This document shows positions 51,909 through 61,064 of a stretch of 64,000 nucleotides of DNA, piece by piece; positions within the stretch are counted from its first letter, which is position 1; each line of letters starts with the position of its first letter. The DNA lies in the NCBI GenBank assembly GCA_964420325.1, contig CAYQSU010000002.1:1-64000 (forward strand), written 5' to 3'. This stretch comes from CAYQSU01 sp964420325 (GTDB lineage Bacteria > Pseudomonadota > Alphaproteobacteria > Rhodospirillales > Defluviicoccaceae). The position numbers and the translations under genes are program-made. The notes below the pieces were generated by a model. That model made no database searches. It saw only the letters and a list, made by a program, of their open reading frames with translations, and was not told where the DNA came from.

Positions 51909-52844
51909 ATGTTTCGCGGCATCAGTCTGATCCCGCCGGGGACCAAGATCCCGTTCATGAGGCTGAGGTTCGTGTTCTTCAGCCTTTCGGCGATCCTTCT
52001 CCTGGTCTCGCTCGGCCTGTTCACGGTCCGCGGCCTCAACTATGGCATCGATTTCGTCGGCGGCATCGTGATCGAGGTGCAGACGCCGGGACCCGCGGAC
52101 CTCGCCGCCATGCGCAGCCAGCTCGGCCAGCTCGGCCTCGGCGGCGTGGCGCTGCAGGAGTTCGGCGCTCCCGACGAGGTGCTGATCCGCATCCAAAGGC
52201 AGGAGGGCGGCGACGAAGCCCAGCAGCAGGCGGTCGAGGCGGTGCGTGCGGCGCTCGGCACTGCCGTCCAATACCGGCGCACCGAGTTCGTCGGCCCCAA
52301 GGTCTCCGAAGACCTGTTCTGGAGCGGCGTCTACGCCGTTTCGCTGTCGCTCCTCGCCATGCTGGTCTACATCTGGTTCCGCTTCGAGTGGCAGTTCGGC
52401 CTCGGCGCCGTCATCGCTCTCCTCCATGATGTCATCTCCACAATCGGGCTGTTCTCCCTGCTCTCGCTCGAGTTCAATCTCTCAACGGTTGCCGCCGTGT
52501 TGATGATCGCCGGCTACTCCATCAACGACACCGTCGTCGTCTACGACCGCGTGCGCGAGGACCTGCGCAAGTACAAGACCATGGACCTGCCGCGGCTGTT
52601 CGACATCGCCATCAACGGCACGCTGTCGCGCACAACCCTGACCAGCTTTACGACCCTGCTCGCGCTGTTCGCGCTCTATCTCCTCGGTGGCGAGGTGATT
52701 CGGGGGTTCAGCCTGGCCATGATCTGGGGTATCCTCGTCGGCACGTACTCGTCGATCTGCGTCGCCGTGCCGCTGCTGCTTTATTTGGGCGTACGGCGCG
52801 GCCCGAGCACGGCCGAGGCGGTTGCGGAGACCGCAACGAAGTGA
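51909..52844 (+). CDS. secF: Protein translocase subunit SecF
   Basis: 311 aa with six helices. The post-TM1 motif GLNYGIDFVGGIVIEV and the TM4 segment AAVLMIAGYSINDTVVVYDRVRE are typical. ATG 51909 is used, although a TTG at 51906 would add one residue. It follows secD with GGAGGGG upstream. It forms the SecDF-YajC complex. Confidence 0.96.
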   Translation: MFRGISLIPPGTKIPFMRLRFVFFSLSAILLLVSLGLFTVRGLNYGIDFVGGIVIEVQTPGPADLAAMRSQLGQLGLGGVALQEFGAPDEVLIRIQRQEGGDEAQQQAVEAVRAALGTAVQYRRTEFVGPKVSEDLFWSGVYAVSLSLLAMLVYIWFRFEWQFGLGAVIALLHDVISTIGLFSLLSLEFNLSTVAAVLMIAGYSINDTVVVYDRVREDLRKYKTMDLPRLFDIAINGTLSRTTLTSFTTLLALFALYLLGGEVIRGFSLAMIWGILVGTYSSICVAVPLLLYLGVRRGPSTAEAVAETATK

Positions 52845-52857
52845 GGAATGCAGGGCG

Positions 52858-53247
52858 TTGTCCGGCCTCGACGCCACGCCACCGACCCGGCCGTCGGGCC
52901 TCCAGGTGATCCAGGCCTACGGCAACGGCGGCTTTCGCATCGCAGGCGAGCGGCACCGCGGATCCTGCCTCGTCTTCCGCGAGCGCACGCGAGCGTGGGG
53001 TGTCGGCCGCGCCGAGGACATCAGCGTCGAGTCGCTGGGTGGCATGGTCGCCACCGAGGAGGGGGTTCGCATCCTGCTCGTCGGCTGCGGCCGGCGCTTC
53101 TCGCCGCCGCCGAAGCCGATCGTCGAGGCGCTTCGAGCGCACGGCATCAACGTCGAGTGGATGGACACGGGCGCCGCGTGCCGCACCTTCAACGTGCTGT
53201 TGGGCGAAGACCGCGAGGTCGCCGCCGCCCTGATCGCCGTCGATTGA
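52858..53247 (+). CDS. Mth938-like domain protein (COG3737)
   Basis: 129 aa single-domain protein. Recognisable parts are LQVIQAYGNGGFRIAGERHRG and VRILLVGCGRRFSPPPKPIVEALRAHGI, then WMDTGAACRTFNVLLGEDREVAAALIAV. There is no ATG; TTG 52858 is the most reasonable start, 13 bases after secF with GAGGAA upstream. It regularly follows secF in alphaproteobacteria and is related to complex I assembly factor NDUFAF3, but its bacterial role is unproven. Confidence 0.85.
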   Translation: MSGLDATPPTRPSGLQVIQAYGNGGFRIAGERHRGSCLVFRERTRAWGVGRAEDISVESLGGMVATEEGVRILLVGCGRRFSPPPKPIVEALRAHGINVEWMDTGAACRTFNVLLGEDREVAAALIAVD

Positions 53248-53272
53248 CAGAGGGCGGCGCGCGTGCACCGTC

Positions 53273-53290
53273 GCGGCCGATTGCGGCCGC
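53273..53290. terminator. Hairpin between convergent Mth938 and NUDIX genes
   Basis: GCGGCC (53273-53278) pairs with GGCCGC (53285-53290) around a six-base loop. It lies in the 54-base gap between convergent genes, where a bidirectional terminator is expected. There is no T-run. Confidence 0.35.
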
Positions 53291-53301
53291 AAGGCCGGGC
53301 G

Positions 53302-53940
53302 TCACGGCCGGGAGGCGCACCAGGATGCACGCACGGACCCATGGTTGATGCGGAACCACTGGAGCGCCGCAAGAGCGGTGATGTTGACGAACCGCCCCTC
53401 GTCCAGCCAGCGAAAGGCCTCGTCTGCGGCAACCGTCAGCACGCGGATGTCCTCGTGCTCGTGATCGATGCCGTGAATACCCCCGGCCTCCGAGGCATCG
53501 ACCCGGCCGCAGTAGATCCTCACGGACTCGGTCAGCGCTCCGGGGCTGGCGAACACGTGGCACACCGGGATCAGCTCGGACACGTGGCAGCCGGCCTCCT
53601 CCCGGGTCTCGCGGCGGGCGACGTCCTCGGGGCTTTCGCCCTCGTCGATGATGCCGGCGACGATTTCCAGGAGCCAGGGCGAAAGGTCGGCGGAAAACCA
53701 GGGCGACGTCAGCGCCGCGGCCAGCGGGCCGATGCGGAACTGCTCGATCAGCACCAGGCGATCGAGGACGGGGTCGTAGGGGATAACGGCGACGGCATGG
53801 CCACGCTCGAACACCTCCCGAACCAGGGGCGGGCTCCAGCCACCTTCGAACAGACGGTGGCGGAGGCGATAGCGGTCGACCTTGAAGCAGCCGCGGAAGA
53901 CCGTTTCCCGGTGGCCGATCTCGACGTCGTTGCGTTCCAT
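53302..53940 (-). CDS. NUDIX hydrolase, ADP-ribose pyrophosphatase-like
   Basis: 212 aa. The NUDIX box is complete at about residues 93-115 (GIIDEGESPEDVARRETREE with AG following). The preceding VAVIPYDPVLDRLVLIEQFRIGP and SPWLLEIVAG match the ADP-ribose/NudF-TrgB group. It removes nucleotide waste such as ADP-ribose. ATG 53940 is used. It is divergent from the hopanoid cluster and convergent with the Mth938-domain gene. Confidence 0.92.
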   Translation of the reverse strand: MERNDVEIGHRETVFRGCFKVDRYRLRHRLFEGGWSPPLVREVFERGHAVAVIPYDPVLDRLVLIEQFRIGPLAAALTSPWFSADLSPWLLEIVAGIIDEGESPEDVARRETREEAGCHVSELIPVCHVFASPGALTESVRIYCGRVDASEAGGIHGIDHEHEDIRVLTVAADEAFRWLDEGRFVNITALAALQWFRINHGSVRASWCASRP

Positions 53941-54151
53941 GGGCTTTCTCCCGCTGTCTGCCGTGGCGGTGTTTTCCCAGAACCGGCGCGGCCGTGCAAT
54001 CGGGCTGCCGGCCGCCATCGTTGCGCCCCAACCGTGCGCTTGAGTCCTCGCTGCGGCATGGGCTGCGGAGGTGCGGGCAGCTTGTGGACCTGACGCCAGC
54101 TCTCCGCCCCGAAGCGCCTTCGGCACCGGAATCTCGAGGGATACTAGGCCG
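53941..54151. other. Divergent region between NUDIX and hpnM genes
   Basis: 211 bases without a gene. A GATACT at 54140-54145 is -10-like but has no matching -35, and no inverted repeat stands out. The hopanoid operon promoter is expected here but is not identified with confidence. Confidence 0.4.
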
Positions 54152-54766
54152 TTGACCCGTTTTCTTGTCGTCGTCTTGCTGCCGGTCCTGATCGTTCTGG
54201 CTTCGCCGACCGGTGCGGCGGGCGCCAGTCGCACGGACGCGGAGGCCTTCATTCAGGGCCTCGCCGACAAGGTGGTCGCGGCGTTGACGGCGCCGGACAC
54301 CACCCGTGACCAGCGCGAGACGCGCTTTCGCGCGCTCTTGAACGAGCATTTCGCCGTCGGCGACATCGGACGCTTCGTGCTGGGCCGCCACTGGCGGGCG
54401 CTCTCCCCTAACGAGCGGGACGAGTATCTCCGGCTTTTCGAGGAGATGATCGTTGCCACCTACCTCGATCGGTTCGACCGCTACTCGGGCGAGACGCTGA
54501 GCGTGATCAGGAGCGTCGCCGCCGATCCACCGGGCGACGTCATCGTCCACTCCGAGATCCGACGTGCCCAGGGTGGAGAACCCCTCGCGGTCGGCTGGCG
54601 CGTGCGGGGCTATGGCGACCGCCTCAAGATCGTCGACGTGATCATCGCCGGCGTCGGCATGAGCGAGACGCAGCGCTCCGAGTTCGGCTCCGTAATGCGA
54701 CGGCATGGCGGCAGGGTCGACGGCCTGTTCGAGGAGATGCGTCGGTTCATCGAAAACCGGCTTTGA
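54152..54766 (+). CDS. hpnM: HpnM / MlaC-Ttg2D family periplasmic protein
   Basis: 204 aa. A signal peptide (FLVVVLLPVLIVLASPTGAAGA) precedes a domain of the toluene-tolerance Ttg2D/MlaC family: FRALLNEHFAVGDIGRFVLGRHWR and YLRLFEEMIVATYLDRF. MlaC-type proteins shuttle phospholipids or other lipids across the periplasm. Next to hpnC it is best named HpnM, which may carry hopanoids to the outer membrane. The start is TTG at 54152, since upstream in-frame starts add a non-hydrophobic tail. 33 bases lie before hpnC. Confidence 0.85.
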   Translation: MTRFLVVVLLPVLIVLASPTGAAGASRTDAEAFIQGLADKVVAALTAPDTTRDQRETRFRALLNEHFAVGDIGRFVLGRHWRALSPNERDEYLRLFEEMIVATYLDRFDRYSGETLSVIRSVAADPPGDVIVHSEIRRAQGGEPLAVGWRVRGYGDRLKIVDVIIAGVGMSETQRSEFGSVMRRHGGRVDGLFEEMRRFIENRL

Positions 54767-54799
54767 CATGCCGGGAGCCGGGTCGTACGGATTCCGGCC

Positions 54800-55648
54800 A
54801 TGACCGCCTGTGCTCCGGCCGCCGTCGAAACCCCCTCCGGCAAGGACGAGGCCTACGAGAACTTCCCCGTGGGCTCGTGGCTGCTTCCCGCCGCGCTGCG
54901 TCCGCCGGTGGCGATGTTCTATGCCTTCGCCCGAGCCATCGACGACATCGCCGACTGTCCCGACCTCGAGCCGGAGGTGAAGGTCGCACGCCTCGACGGC
55001 TTCGAGCGCGCGCTCGACGGGCGGCTCGATGATCCGGCCTACGCCAAGGCCCATGCCATGCGGCGGGTGCTGGACGAGAGGGGGATCACCCCGCAGCACT
55101 GCCGCGATCTCATCGCCGCCTTCAAGCAGGACGCAGTGAAGCGGCGCTACCGCGACTGGGCGGATCTCGTCTCATACTGCATGCTGTCGGCGGCGCCGGT
55201 CGGGCGGTACCTGATCGACCTGCACGGGGGGTCGCGGCACGGCTACGCGCCCTCGGATGCCTTGTGCAACGCCCTGCAGATCATCAATCATCTGCAGGAC
55301 TGCAAGGACGACTATCGGTTGCTCGATCGGGTCTACCTGCCGATGGACTGGCTCGAGGAGGCCGGCGCACCGGTCGAGGCCCTTGACGCGACCGAGACCT
55401 CGGCACCGCTGCGCCGGGCCATCGACCGCTGCCTCGACGGTGTCGAGGAGCTCCTCGAGGCAGCGCACCGTCTTCCCGGCGGTCTCACGAGCCGGCGCCT
55501 CGCCATGGAGGCCGCGGCGATCCTCGACATCGCGCGAACGCTGACGGCGCGCCTGCGCCGCGGCGATCCGCTGGCGCGGCGCATCGAGCTGTCGAAGGCC
55601 GAGTACATGCTCTGCTGTTCCCGGGGCGCGGCCGCGGCCCTGTTCTAG
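54800..55648 (+). CDS. hpnC: Squalene synthase HpnC (hydroxysqualene synthase)
   Basis: 282 aa of the squalene/phytoene synthase family. The first Asp-rich motif is AIDDIADCPDLE, and the second lies in NHLQDCKDDYRLLDRVYLP. HpnC converts presqualene diphosphate to hydroxysqualene in bacteria that use the HpnCDE route in place of a single squalene synthase. It has no membrane helix. It is 10 bases before hpnB. Confidence 0.93.
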   Translation: MTACAPAAVETPSGKDEAYENFPVGSWLLPAALRPPVAMFYAFARAIDDIADCPDLEPEVKVARLDGFERALDGRLDDPAYAKAHAMRRVLDERGITPQHCRDLIAAFKQDAVKRRYRDWADLVSYCMLSAAPVGRYLIDLHGGSRHGYAPSDALCNALQIINHLQDCKDDYRLLDRVYLPMDWLEEAGAPVEALDATETSAPLRRAIDRCLDGVEELLEAAHRLPGGLTSRRLAMEAAAILDIARTLTARLRRGDPLARRIELSKAEYMLCCSRGAAAALF

Positions 55649-55658
55649 AGGTGCCGTC

Positions 55659-56828
55659 ATGACGGTGGTCGCCCTGCTCGCCCTCTCGTCATGCTGTGTC
55701 TGGGCCTACCTGGTGCTGTTCAGGGGCGGCTTCTGGCGATCCGATCAGAGGCTCCCCGAGCGGCCAACTGAAAGGGCGGACTGGCCTCGCGTCACCGCCG
55801 TGATCCCGGCGCGCAACGAGGCGGAGACGATCGCACGGACGGTGCGGTCTCTGCTCTGCCAGGACTACGCGGGGCCGCTCTCCATCGTCGTCGTCGACGA
55901 TCACAGCGACGACGGCACGGCGGAGCGGGCGAGGGCGGCAGCTCAGGACTCGCCACGCGTGGAGATCGTCCGCGGCCGGCCGCTGCCGGCGGGGTGGACC
56001 GGCAAGCTGTGGGCGGTGTGCCAGGGCATCGAGTTCGCCGATCGCACCTGGCCCGGGGCGCGCTTTCTGCTGCTGACCGATGCCGACATCGAGCACGAGC
56101 CGGATACCCTGCGGCGGCTCGTCGACCGGGCCGAGCGCGACGGCCGCGACCTCGTCTCGCTGATGGTCCTGCTCGAGTGCCGGCGGTTCTGGGAGCGGCT
56201 CCTCGTTCCCGCATTCGTGTTCTTCTTCCAGAAGCTCTATCCGTTCGCGTGGGTCAACGATGCCGCCCGCAGACAGGCGGCCGCCGGCGGCGGATGCATG
56301 CTTGTGCGAAGAGAGGCGTTGCGGCGGGCGGGGGACATCGGGATCGTGCGGGGTGCGCTGATCGACGACTGCGCGCTCGCCGGACGGATCAAGGACCAGG
56401 GGTCGATCTGGCTCGGCCTGAGCGACGGCACGCGGAGCCTTCGGGCGTACTCAAGGCTCGGGCAATTCTGGCAGATGGTGGCGCGCACCGCCTATACCCA
56501 GCTCGACCATTCGCCGCTGCGGCTGGCGGGAACCGTGCTCGGCATGGCTCTCGTCTATGCCGTCCCACCGGCGAGCGCGGCCTGGGGCTTGGCGACCGCG
56601 GACCCGCTTGCCGCCGTCGCCGGCGCGCTGGCCTGGCTGACGATGGCGACGATGATGGGACCCACCCTCGCGCTCTATCGGCTGTCGCCGGCATGGGGTG
56701 CGGCTTTGCCTCTGGCGGCGTTTCTGTTTACCCTGATGACCGTGGACTCGGCCCGTCGCCATTGGCGGGGCCAAGGGGGGCGGTGGAAGGGCCGGACCTA
56801 CGGCGGTCATCCCTCGCGAATCACCTGA
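55659..56828 (+). CDS. hpnB: Hopanoid-associated glycosyltransferase HpnB (GT2)
   Basis: 389 aa. An N-terminal helix precedes the GT2 domain: VTAVIPARNEAETIARTVRSLL, IVVVDDHSDDGTAERARA and FLLLTDADIEHEPDTLRRL (metal-binding DxD-like). C-terminal helices (TVLGMALVYAVPPASAAWG) anchor it. This is the glycosyltransferase long associated with hopanoid clusters, probably active on a hopanoid head group, though the acceptor is not proven. The insertion between hpnC and hpnD splits the usual C-D-E order. Confidence 0.9.
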   Translation: MTVVALLALSSCCVWAYLVLFRGGFWRSDQRLPERPTERADWPRVTAVIPARNEAETIARTVRSLLCQDYAGPLSIVVVDDHSDDGTAERARAAAQDSPRVEIVRGRPLPAGWTGKLWAVCQGIEFADRTWPGARFLLLTDADIEHEPDTLRRLVDRAERDGRDLVSLMVLLECRRFWERLLVPAFVFFFQKLYPFAWVNDAARRQAAAGGGCMLVRREALRRAGDIGIVRGALIDDCALAGRIKDQGSIWLGLSDGTRSLRAYSRLGQFWQMVARTAYTQLDHSPLRLAGTVLGMALVYAVPPASAAWGLATADPLAAVAGALAWLTMATMMGPTLALYRLSPAWGAALPLAAFLFTLMTVDSARRHWRGQGGRWKGRTYGGHPSRIT

Positions 56829-56866
56829 GAACCGCCGGGCCGTCTGACGGGAAGGGGCACGCGCTT

Positions 56867-57733
56867 GTGAGGGATCGACACGACGCGGTTTCGCAGCGGG
56901 AGGACGAGGCGCACGTCGATACCGTCGTCCGGGCGTCGGGAACGTCGTTCTACTGGGCGATCCGCATGCTGCCGGACGAAAAGCGGCGTGCCATGTTCGC
57001 CGTCTACGCCTTCTGCCGGGAGGTCGATGACATCGCCGACGAACCGGGATCGGTGACCGCCAAGCTCGCGGCGCTTCGCGGCTGGCGGGAGGAGATCGAC
57101 AGGGTCTTCGCGGGCGAACCGCGGCGGGCACTGTCCCGCGCCCTCGTCGAGCCGGTCCGTCGCTTCCGGCTGAGACGGGAGGACTTCATAGCCGTCATCG
57201 ACGGCATGGAAATGGATGCCGCAGCCCGCGTCCGGATCTGCGACCTGGCCGAGCTCGCCCTCTATTGCGATCGGGTCGCGTGCGCGGTCGGACGCCTCTC
57301 CGTTCGTGTCTTCGGCGCCGATGACGGCACCGGCGATCGCCTCGCCAGTGCGCTTGGCACGGCGTTGCAGCTGACCAACATCCTCCGCGACCTCAAGGAG
57401 GACGCGAGGCGCGACCGCCTGTACCTGCCGGCGGACCTGCTCCTCGAGAGCGGCATCGACGACACCGAGGAGGCCGAGGCCGTGCTCGCCCGGGCGGAGA
57501 GCGCCACGGTCTGCCGGCGGCTTGCGGAGATGGCGCAGAGCCAGTTCACCGAGGCATCCCGTCTGGTCGCGGCCTGCAATCCGCGCCAGGTCCGCCCTGC
57601 CGCGATCATGATGGAGGTCTACCGCCGCACGCTGCAGCGTCTGATGGCGCGGGGCTGGAGCCGCTGGGACGAGCCGGTCTCGGTGCCGTCGTGGGAGAGG
57701 CTGTGGGTTGCCTTCCGCTTCGGGGTGATCTAG
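56867..57733 (+). CDS. hpnD: Presqualene diphosphate synthase HpnD
   Basis: 288 aa, squalene/phytoene synthase family. It joins two farnesyl diphosphates to presqualene diphosphate. The first Asp-rich motif is FCREVDDIADEPGS, the second is LTNILRDLKEDARRDRLYLP, and TSFYWAIRMLPDEKRRAMFAVY is the N-terminal signature. The start is GTG at 56867 with GGAAGGGG upstream. It ends four bases before hpnE. Confidence 0.94.
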   Translation: MRDRHDAVSQREDEAHVDTVVRASGTSFYWAIRMLPDEKRRAMFAVYAFCREVDDIADEPGSVTAKLAALRGWREEIDRVFAGEPRRALSRALVEPVRRFRLRREDFIAVIDGMEMDAAARVRICDLAELALYCDRVACAVGRLSVRVFGADDGTGDRLASALGTALQLTNILRDLKEDARRDRLYLPADLLLESGIDDTEEAEAVLARAESATVCRRLAEMAQSQFTEASRLVAACNPRQVRPAAIMMEVYRRTLQRLMARGWSRWDEPVSVPSWERLWVAFRFGVI

Positions 57734-57737
57734 GCGG

Positions 57738-59003
57738 ATGCGGGTCGGCCGCGTGCATGTCGTCGGCGCGGGTCTGTCCGGACTGTCCGCCGCGCTGTGG
57801 CTCGCCAGGGCCGGGATCGAGGTGGTGCTCCACGAGAGCGCCGGGCACGCCGGCGGGCGGTGCCGCTCGTTCGACGATCCGGCGCTCGAGCGCCGGATCG
57901 ACAACGGCAACCACCTCGTGCTCGGCGGCAATCGGGAGGTTCATGCCTATCTGGCCGCGGTCGGCGGCCTCGACGGGCTGACCGGTCCCGAGCGCGCGGA
58001 GTTCCCGTTCATCGACGTCGCCACCGGCGAGCGCTGGACCGTCCGCCCGGGCCGCGGCCCCGTGCCATGGTGGATCCTCCTCCCTTCGCGGCGCGTTCCC
58101 GGAAGCCGTCCCGGGGAGTATCTCAAGGCTCTCCGACTCGCCTTCTGCCGGCGCGAGGCGACGGTCGGGGAGTGCCTCGCAGGCACCGGCGTCCTGTTTC
58201 GGCGCTTCTGGGAACCGCTCACCGTCGCAGCATTGAACGCACGGCCCGAGGAAGCCGCCGCGGCCCTGCTGTGGCCGGTCGTCCGCGAGACCTTCGGCCG
58301 GGGCGAAGCCTCATGCCGGCCTCGCATCGCACGGGTCGGCCTGAGCGAATGCTTCGTCGAGCCGGCGCTGGCGGCTCTCGGGCATGCCGGAGCGGTCGTC
58401 CGTCTGCACAGGCGCCTTCAGGAGATCCGCTTCGCCGATGACGGGGTCCAGGGAATCGCCTTCGCCGACGGCGAGACGACGTTGCTCGATCGCCGGGATG
58501 CGCTCGTTTTGGCCGTCTCTCCGGTCGCGGCGGCGGGGCTGGTCCCCGACCTGCAGGTGCCGAGGGGACACCGCGCCATCGTCAACGCGCATTTCCGTCT
58601 CGCCGCGCCGACGCCGGCGGCGGCGGTCATCGGCGTCGTCGGCGGTCTCAGCCAGTGGATCTTCGTCCGCGGCGATGTCGCGTCGGTGACGGTGAGCGCC
58701 GGCGACGCCGTCCTCGACGAGCCCGCCGAGGCTCTGGCGCGCCGCATGTGGCCGGAGGTGCGCCTCGCGCTCGGGCTCGACGGCATCCCGCGTCCGCCGT
58801 TCCGCATCGTCAAGGAACGGCGGGCGACGTTCGCGCAGATCCCGGACAACCTCAGCCGCCGGCCGCCTGCCCGGACACGCTGGCGGAACCTCGTGCTGGC
58901 CGGAGACTGGACCGATACCGGCCTGCCGGCGACCATCGAAGGCAGCCTGCGCTCCGGGCGAACCGCCGCGGCCGCCATTCTCGCATCTGCAGCAAGCACT
59001 TGA
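57738..59003 (+). CDS. hpnE: Hydroxysqualene dehydroxylase HpnE
   Basis: 421 aa flavoprotein of the amine-oxidase/phytoene-desaturase family. The FAD-binding motif is VVGAGLSGLSAALWLARAG at residues 8-26, with AGGRCRSF following. The C-terminal FAD stretch is LAGDWTDTGLPATIEGSLRS. It reduces hydroxysqualene to squalene, completing the HpnCDE pathway. ATG 57738 lies four bases after hpnD. Confidence 0.94.
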   Translation: MRVGRVHVVGAGLSGLSAALWLARAGIEVVLHESAGHAGGRCRSFDDPALERRIDNGNHLVLGGNREVHAYLAAVGGLDGLTGPERAEFPFIDVATGERWTVRPGRGPVPWWILLPSRRVPGSRPGEYLKALRLAFCRREATVGECLAGTGVLFRRFWEPLTVAALNARPEEAAAALLWPVVRETFGRGEASCRPRIARVGLSECFVEPALAALGHAGAVVRLHRRLQEIRFADDGVQGIAFADGETTLLDRRDALVLAVSPVAAAGLVPDLQVPRGHRAIVNAHFRLAAPTPAAAVIGVVGGLSQWIFVRGDVASVTVSAGDAVLDEPAEALARRMWPEVRLALGLDGIPRPPFRIVKERRATFAQIPDNLSRRPPARTRWRNLVLAGDWTDTGLPATIEGSLRSGRTAAAAILASAAST

Positions 59004-59105
59004 CAAGCAGGTGTGGTTCGGCGCAACAAGCGCGGTCGACGCCGTGCGGCCCGGCGACGGCCGGGAAAGGTGCAGTCAAACGGTGTGCCGGCGAAGGGAC
59101 GAGGG

Positions 59106-61064
59106 ATGTTCGAAGGCGCAAGCGAAACCCTGTCTGCGCCATGCTTAGGCAGCGAGCAACGAAGCCCCCTCGATGCGACCATCGAGGAAGCGGCGGCGTG
59201 GCTTGCGGATCGACAGGCCCCGGACGGTCACTGGGTGTTCGAGCTCGAGGCCGATGCGACGATCCCCTCCGAGTACATCCTGCTCAACCATTACCTCGGC
59301 CGGGTCGACGATGTCGTGGAGCAGAAGCTTGCCGCCTATCTCCGCAGACGGCAGGGGAGCCACGGCGGCTGGCCCTTGTTTCACGACGGCGACTTCGACA
59401 TCAGCGCGACGGTGAAGGCGTACTTTGCGCTGAAGCTCGTCGGCGACGATGTCGATGCCCCTCACATGCGGAAGGCGCGGGAGGCCGTGCTCGCTCACGG
59501 CGGCGCTGCCAAGTGCAACGTATTCACCCGCATCACGCTCGCGCTGTTCTGGCAGGTGCCCTGGCGGGCGGCGCCCCTGATGCGCGTCGAGGCGGTGCTG
59601 CTGCCGAAATGGGCGCCGTTCCACACCTCGAAGGTGTCGTACTGGTCGCGAACGGTGATGGTGCCGCTGCTGGTGCTGGCCGCGCTCAAGCCTAGGGCGC
59701 GGAACCCGCGCGGAGTCGGCATCGCGGAGCTGTTCCTCGTGCCGCCGGAGGAGGACGAGACCTATCTCGTCAATCCGACGGGACACGCGATCGGAGACAT
59801 CCTGCTTCGCCTCGATCGGATCGGGCGAGCGGTCGAATCCCTGTTTCCCAAGTTTCTGGAACGCAGGGCCATCGACAAGGCGATGGCGTTCGTCCGCGAG
59901 CGGCTGAACGGCGAGGACGGGCTCGGAGGCATTTTCCCGGCCATGGCCAACGTGCTGATGGCTTTCGATGCCTTGGGCTATCCCCACGATCACCCGGACT
60001 TCCTCACGGCACGCAAAGCGATCGACCGGCTGCTCGTGTTCCACAACGGCGAGGGCTACTGCCAGCCCTGCCTGTCACCGGTGTGGGACACCTGTCTTGC
60101 GCTCCACAGTCTGCTCGAGACAGGCCTGGAAAAGGAGGACGACATCATCCGCCGAGCTGCCGACTGGCTGTGCGACCGCCAAGTCCTGGAGGTCAAGGGC
60201 GACTGGACGGCGAACCGCGGTGCCGTCGCTCCCGGCGGATGGGCTTTCCAGTATTGCAACGATTACTATCCCGATGTCGACGACACGGCCGTCGTCGTCA
60301 TGGCGCTCCACCGCGCGGCAGTCGACGACCGGAGCGAGCCGATTCGCCGCGGCGCGGAGTGGGTGCTCGGCATGCAGAGCAGAAACGGCGGCTGGGGGGC
60401 CTTCGACGCCGACAACGAGTACTACGTTCTTGAGCACATGCCCTTCGCCGATCACGGCGCGCTTCTCGACCCGCCAAGCGCGGATGTGACCGCGAGGTGC
60501 CTCGGAATGCTGGCTCAACTCGGCCACGGGCGAGCGGATCCCGCGGTCCGGCGCGCGCTCGCGTTTCTGAAGGAGCAACAGGAGGAGGACGGCTCGTGGT
60601 TCGGGCGGTGGGGAACCAACTACATCTATGGCACCTGGTCGGTGCTGTCCGCCCTCAACGCCGTCGGCGAGGACATGGAGGCGCCGTACGTGCGCAGGGC
60701 GGTGGCCTGGCTGAAATCGCGGCAGCGTGCGGACGGCGGCTGGGGAGAGGACTGCGCCAGCTACTGGCCGGACCGGCGGCATGAAACGAAGGCGAGCACG
60801 CCGTCGCAGACCTCGTGGGCGCTGCTGGCACTGATGGCCGCTGGCGAGGTCGACAGCGAGGCCGTGGAACGCGGCATCGCGTTCCTTCTCGCCGCACCCC
60901 GCGAGGGCGGCAGGTGGCGGGAGGAGTACTACAACGCCGTCGGCTTTCCGCGCGTGTTCTACCTCCTCTATCACGGATATCCGGCCTATTTCCCGCTGTG
61001 GGCGCTGGCACGCTACCGCAACCTCCGACGGAGCAACGCAAAGACCACGATGTACGGGATCTGA
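59106..61064 (+). CDS. shc: Squalene-hopene cyclase (HpnF)
   Basis: 652 aa, normal length. It cyclises squalene to hopene and diplopterol at the membrane. The catalytic acid motif DxDDTA appears as YYPDVDDTAVVVM near residues 389-393, and many QW repeats are present (RNGGWGAFDAD, EDGSWFGRWGTNYIYGTW, RADGGWGEDCASYWP). The C terminus has EEYYNAVGFPRVFYLLYHGY. ATG 59106 follows AAGGGACGAGGG; GTG at 59013 would add 31 basic residues that are unlike the family. It is followed directly by hpnG. Confidence 0.96.
   Translation: MFEGASETLSAPCLGSEQRSPLDATIEEAAAWLADRQAPDGHWVFELEADATIPSEYILLNHYLGRVDDVVEQKLAAYLRRRQGSHGGWPLFHDGDFDISATVKAYFALKLVGDDVDAPHMRKAREAVLAHGGAAKCNVFTRITLALFWQVPWRAAPLMRVEAVLLPKWAPFHTSKVSYWSRTVMVPLLVLAALKPRARNPRGVGIAELFLVPPEEDETYLVNPTGHAIGDILLRLDRIGRAVESLFPKFLERRAIDKAMAFVRERLNGEDGLGGIFPAMANVLMAFDALGYPHDHPDFLTARKAIDRLLVFHNGEGYCQPCLSPVWDTCLALHSLLETGLEKEDDIIRRAADWLCDRQVLEVKGDWTANRGAVAPGGWAFQYCNDYYPDVDDTAVVVMALHRAAVDDRSEPIRRGAEWVLGMQSRNGGWGAFDADNEYYVLEHMPFADHGALLDPPSADVTARCLGMLAQLGHGRADPAVRRALAFLKEQQEEDGSWFGRWGTNYIYGTWSVLSALNAVGEDMEAPYVRRAVAWLKSRQRADGGWGEDCASYWPDRRHETKASTPSQTSWALLALMAAGEVDSEAVERGIAFLLAAPREGGRWREEYYNAVGFPRVFYLLYHGYPAYFPLWALARYRNLRRSNAKTTMYGI

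Noticed and set aside
59000..59005. TTGACA as a shc promoter -35
   Set aside because: It coincides with the hpnE stop codon, and no -10-like sequence occurs 16-18 bases downstream.
59013..59105. Longer Shc starting at GTG 59013
   Set aside because: The extra 31 residues are almost all Arg, Lys, Gly and Ala, unlike squalene-hopene cyclases, and ATG 59106 has a better ribosome site.
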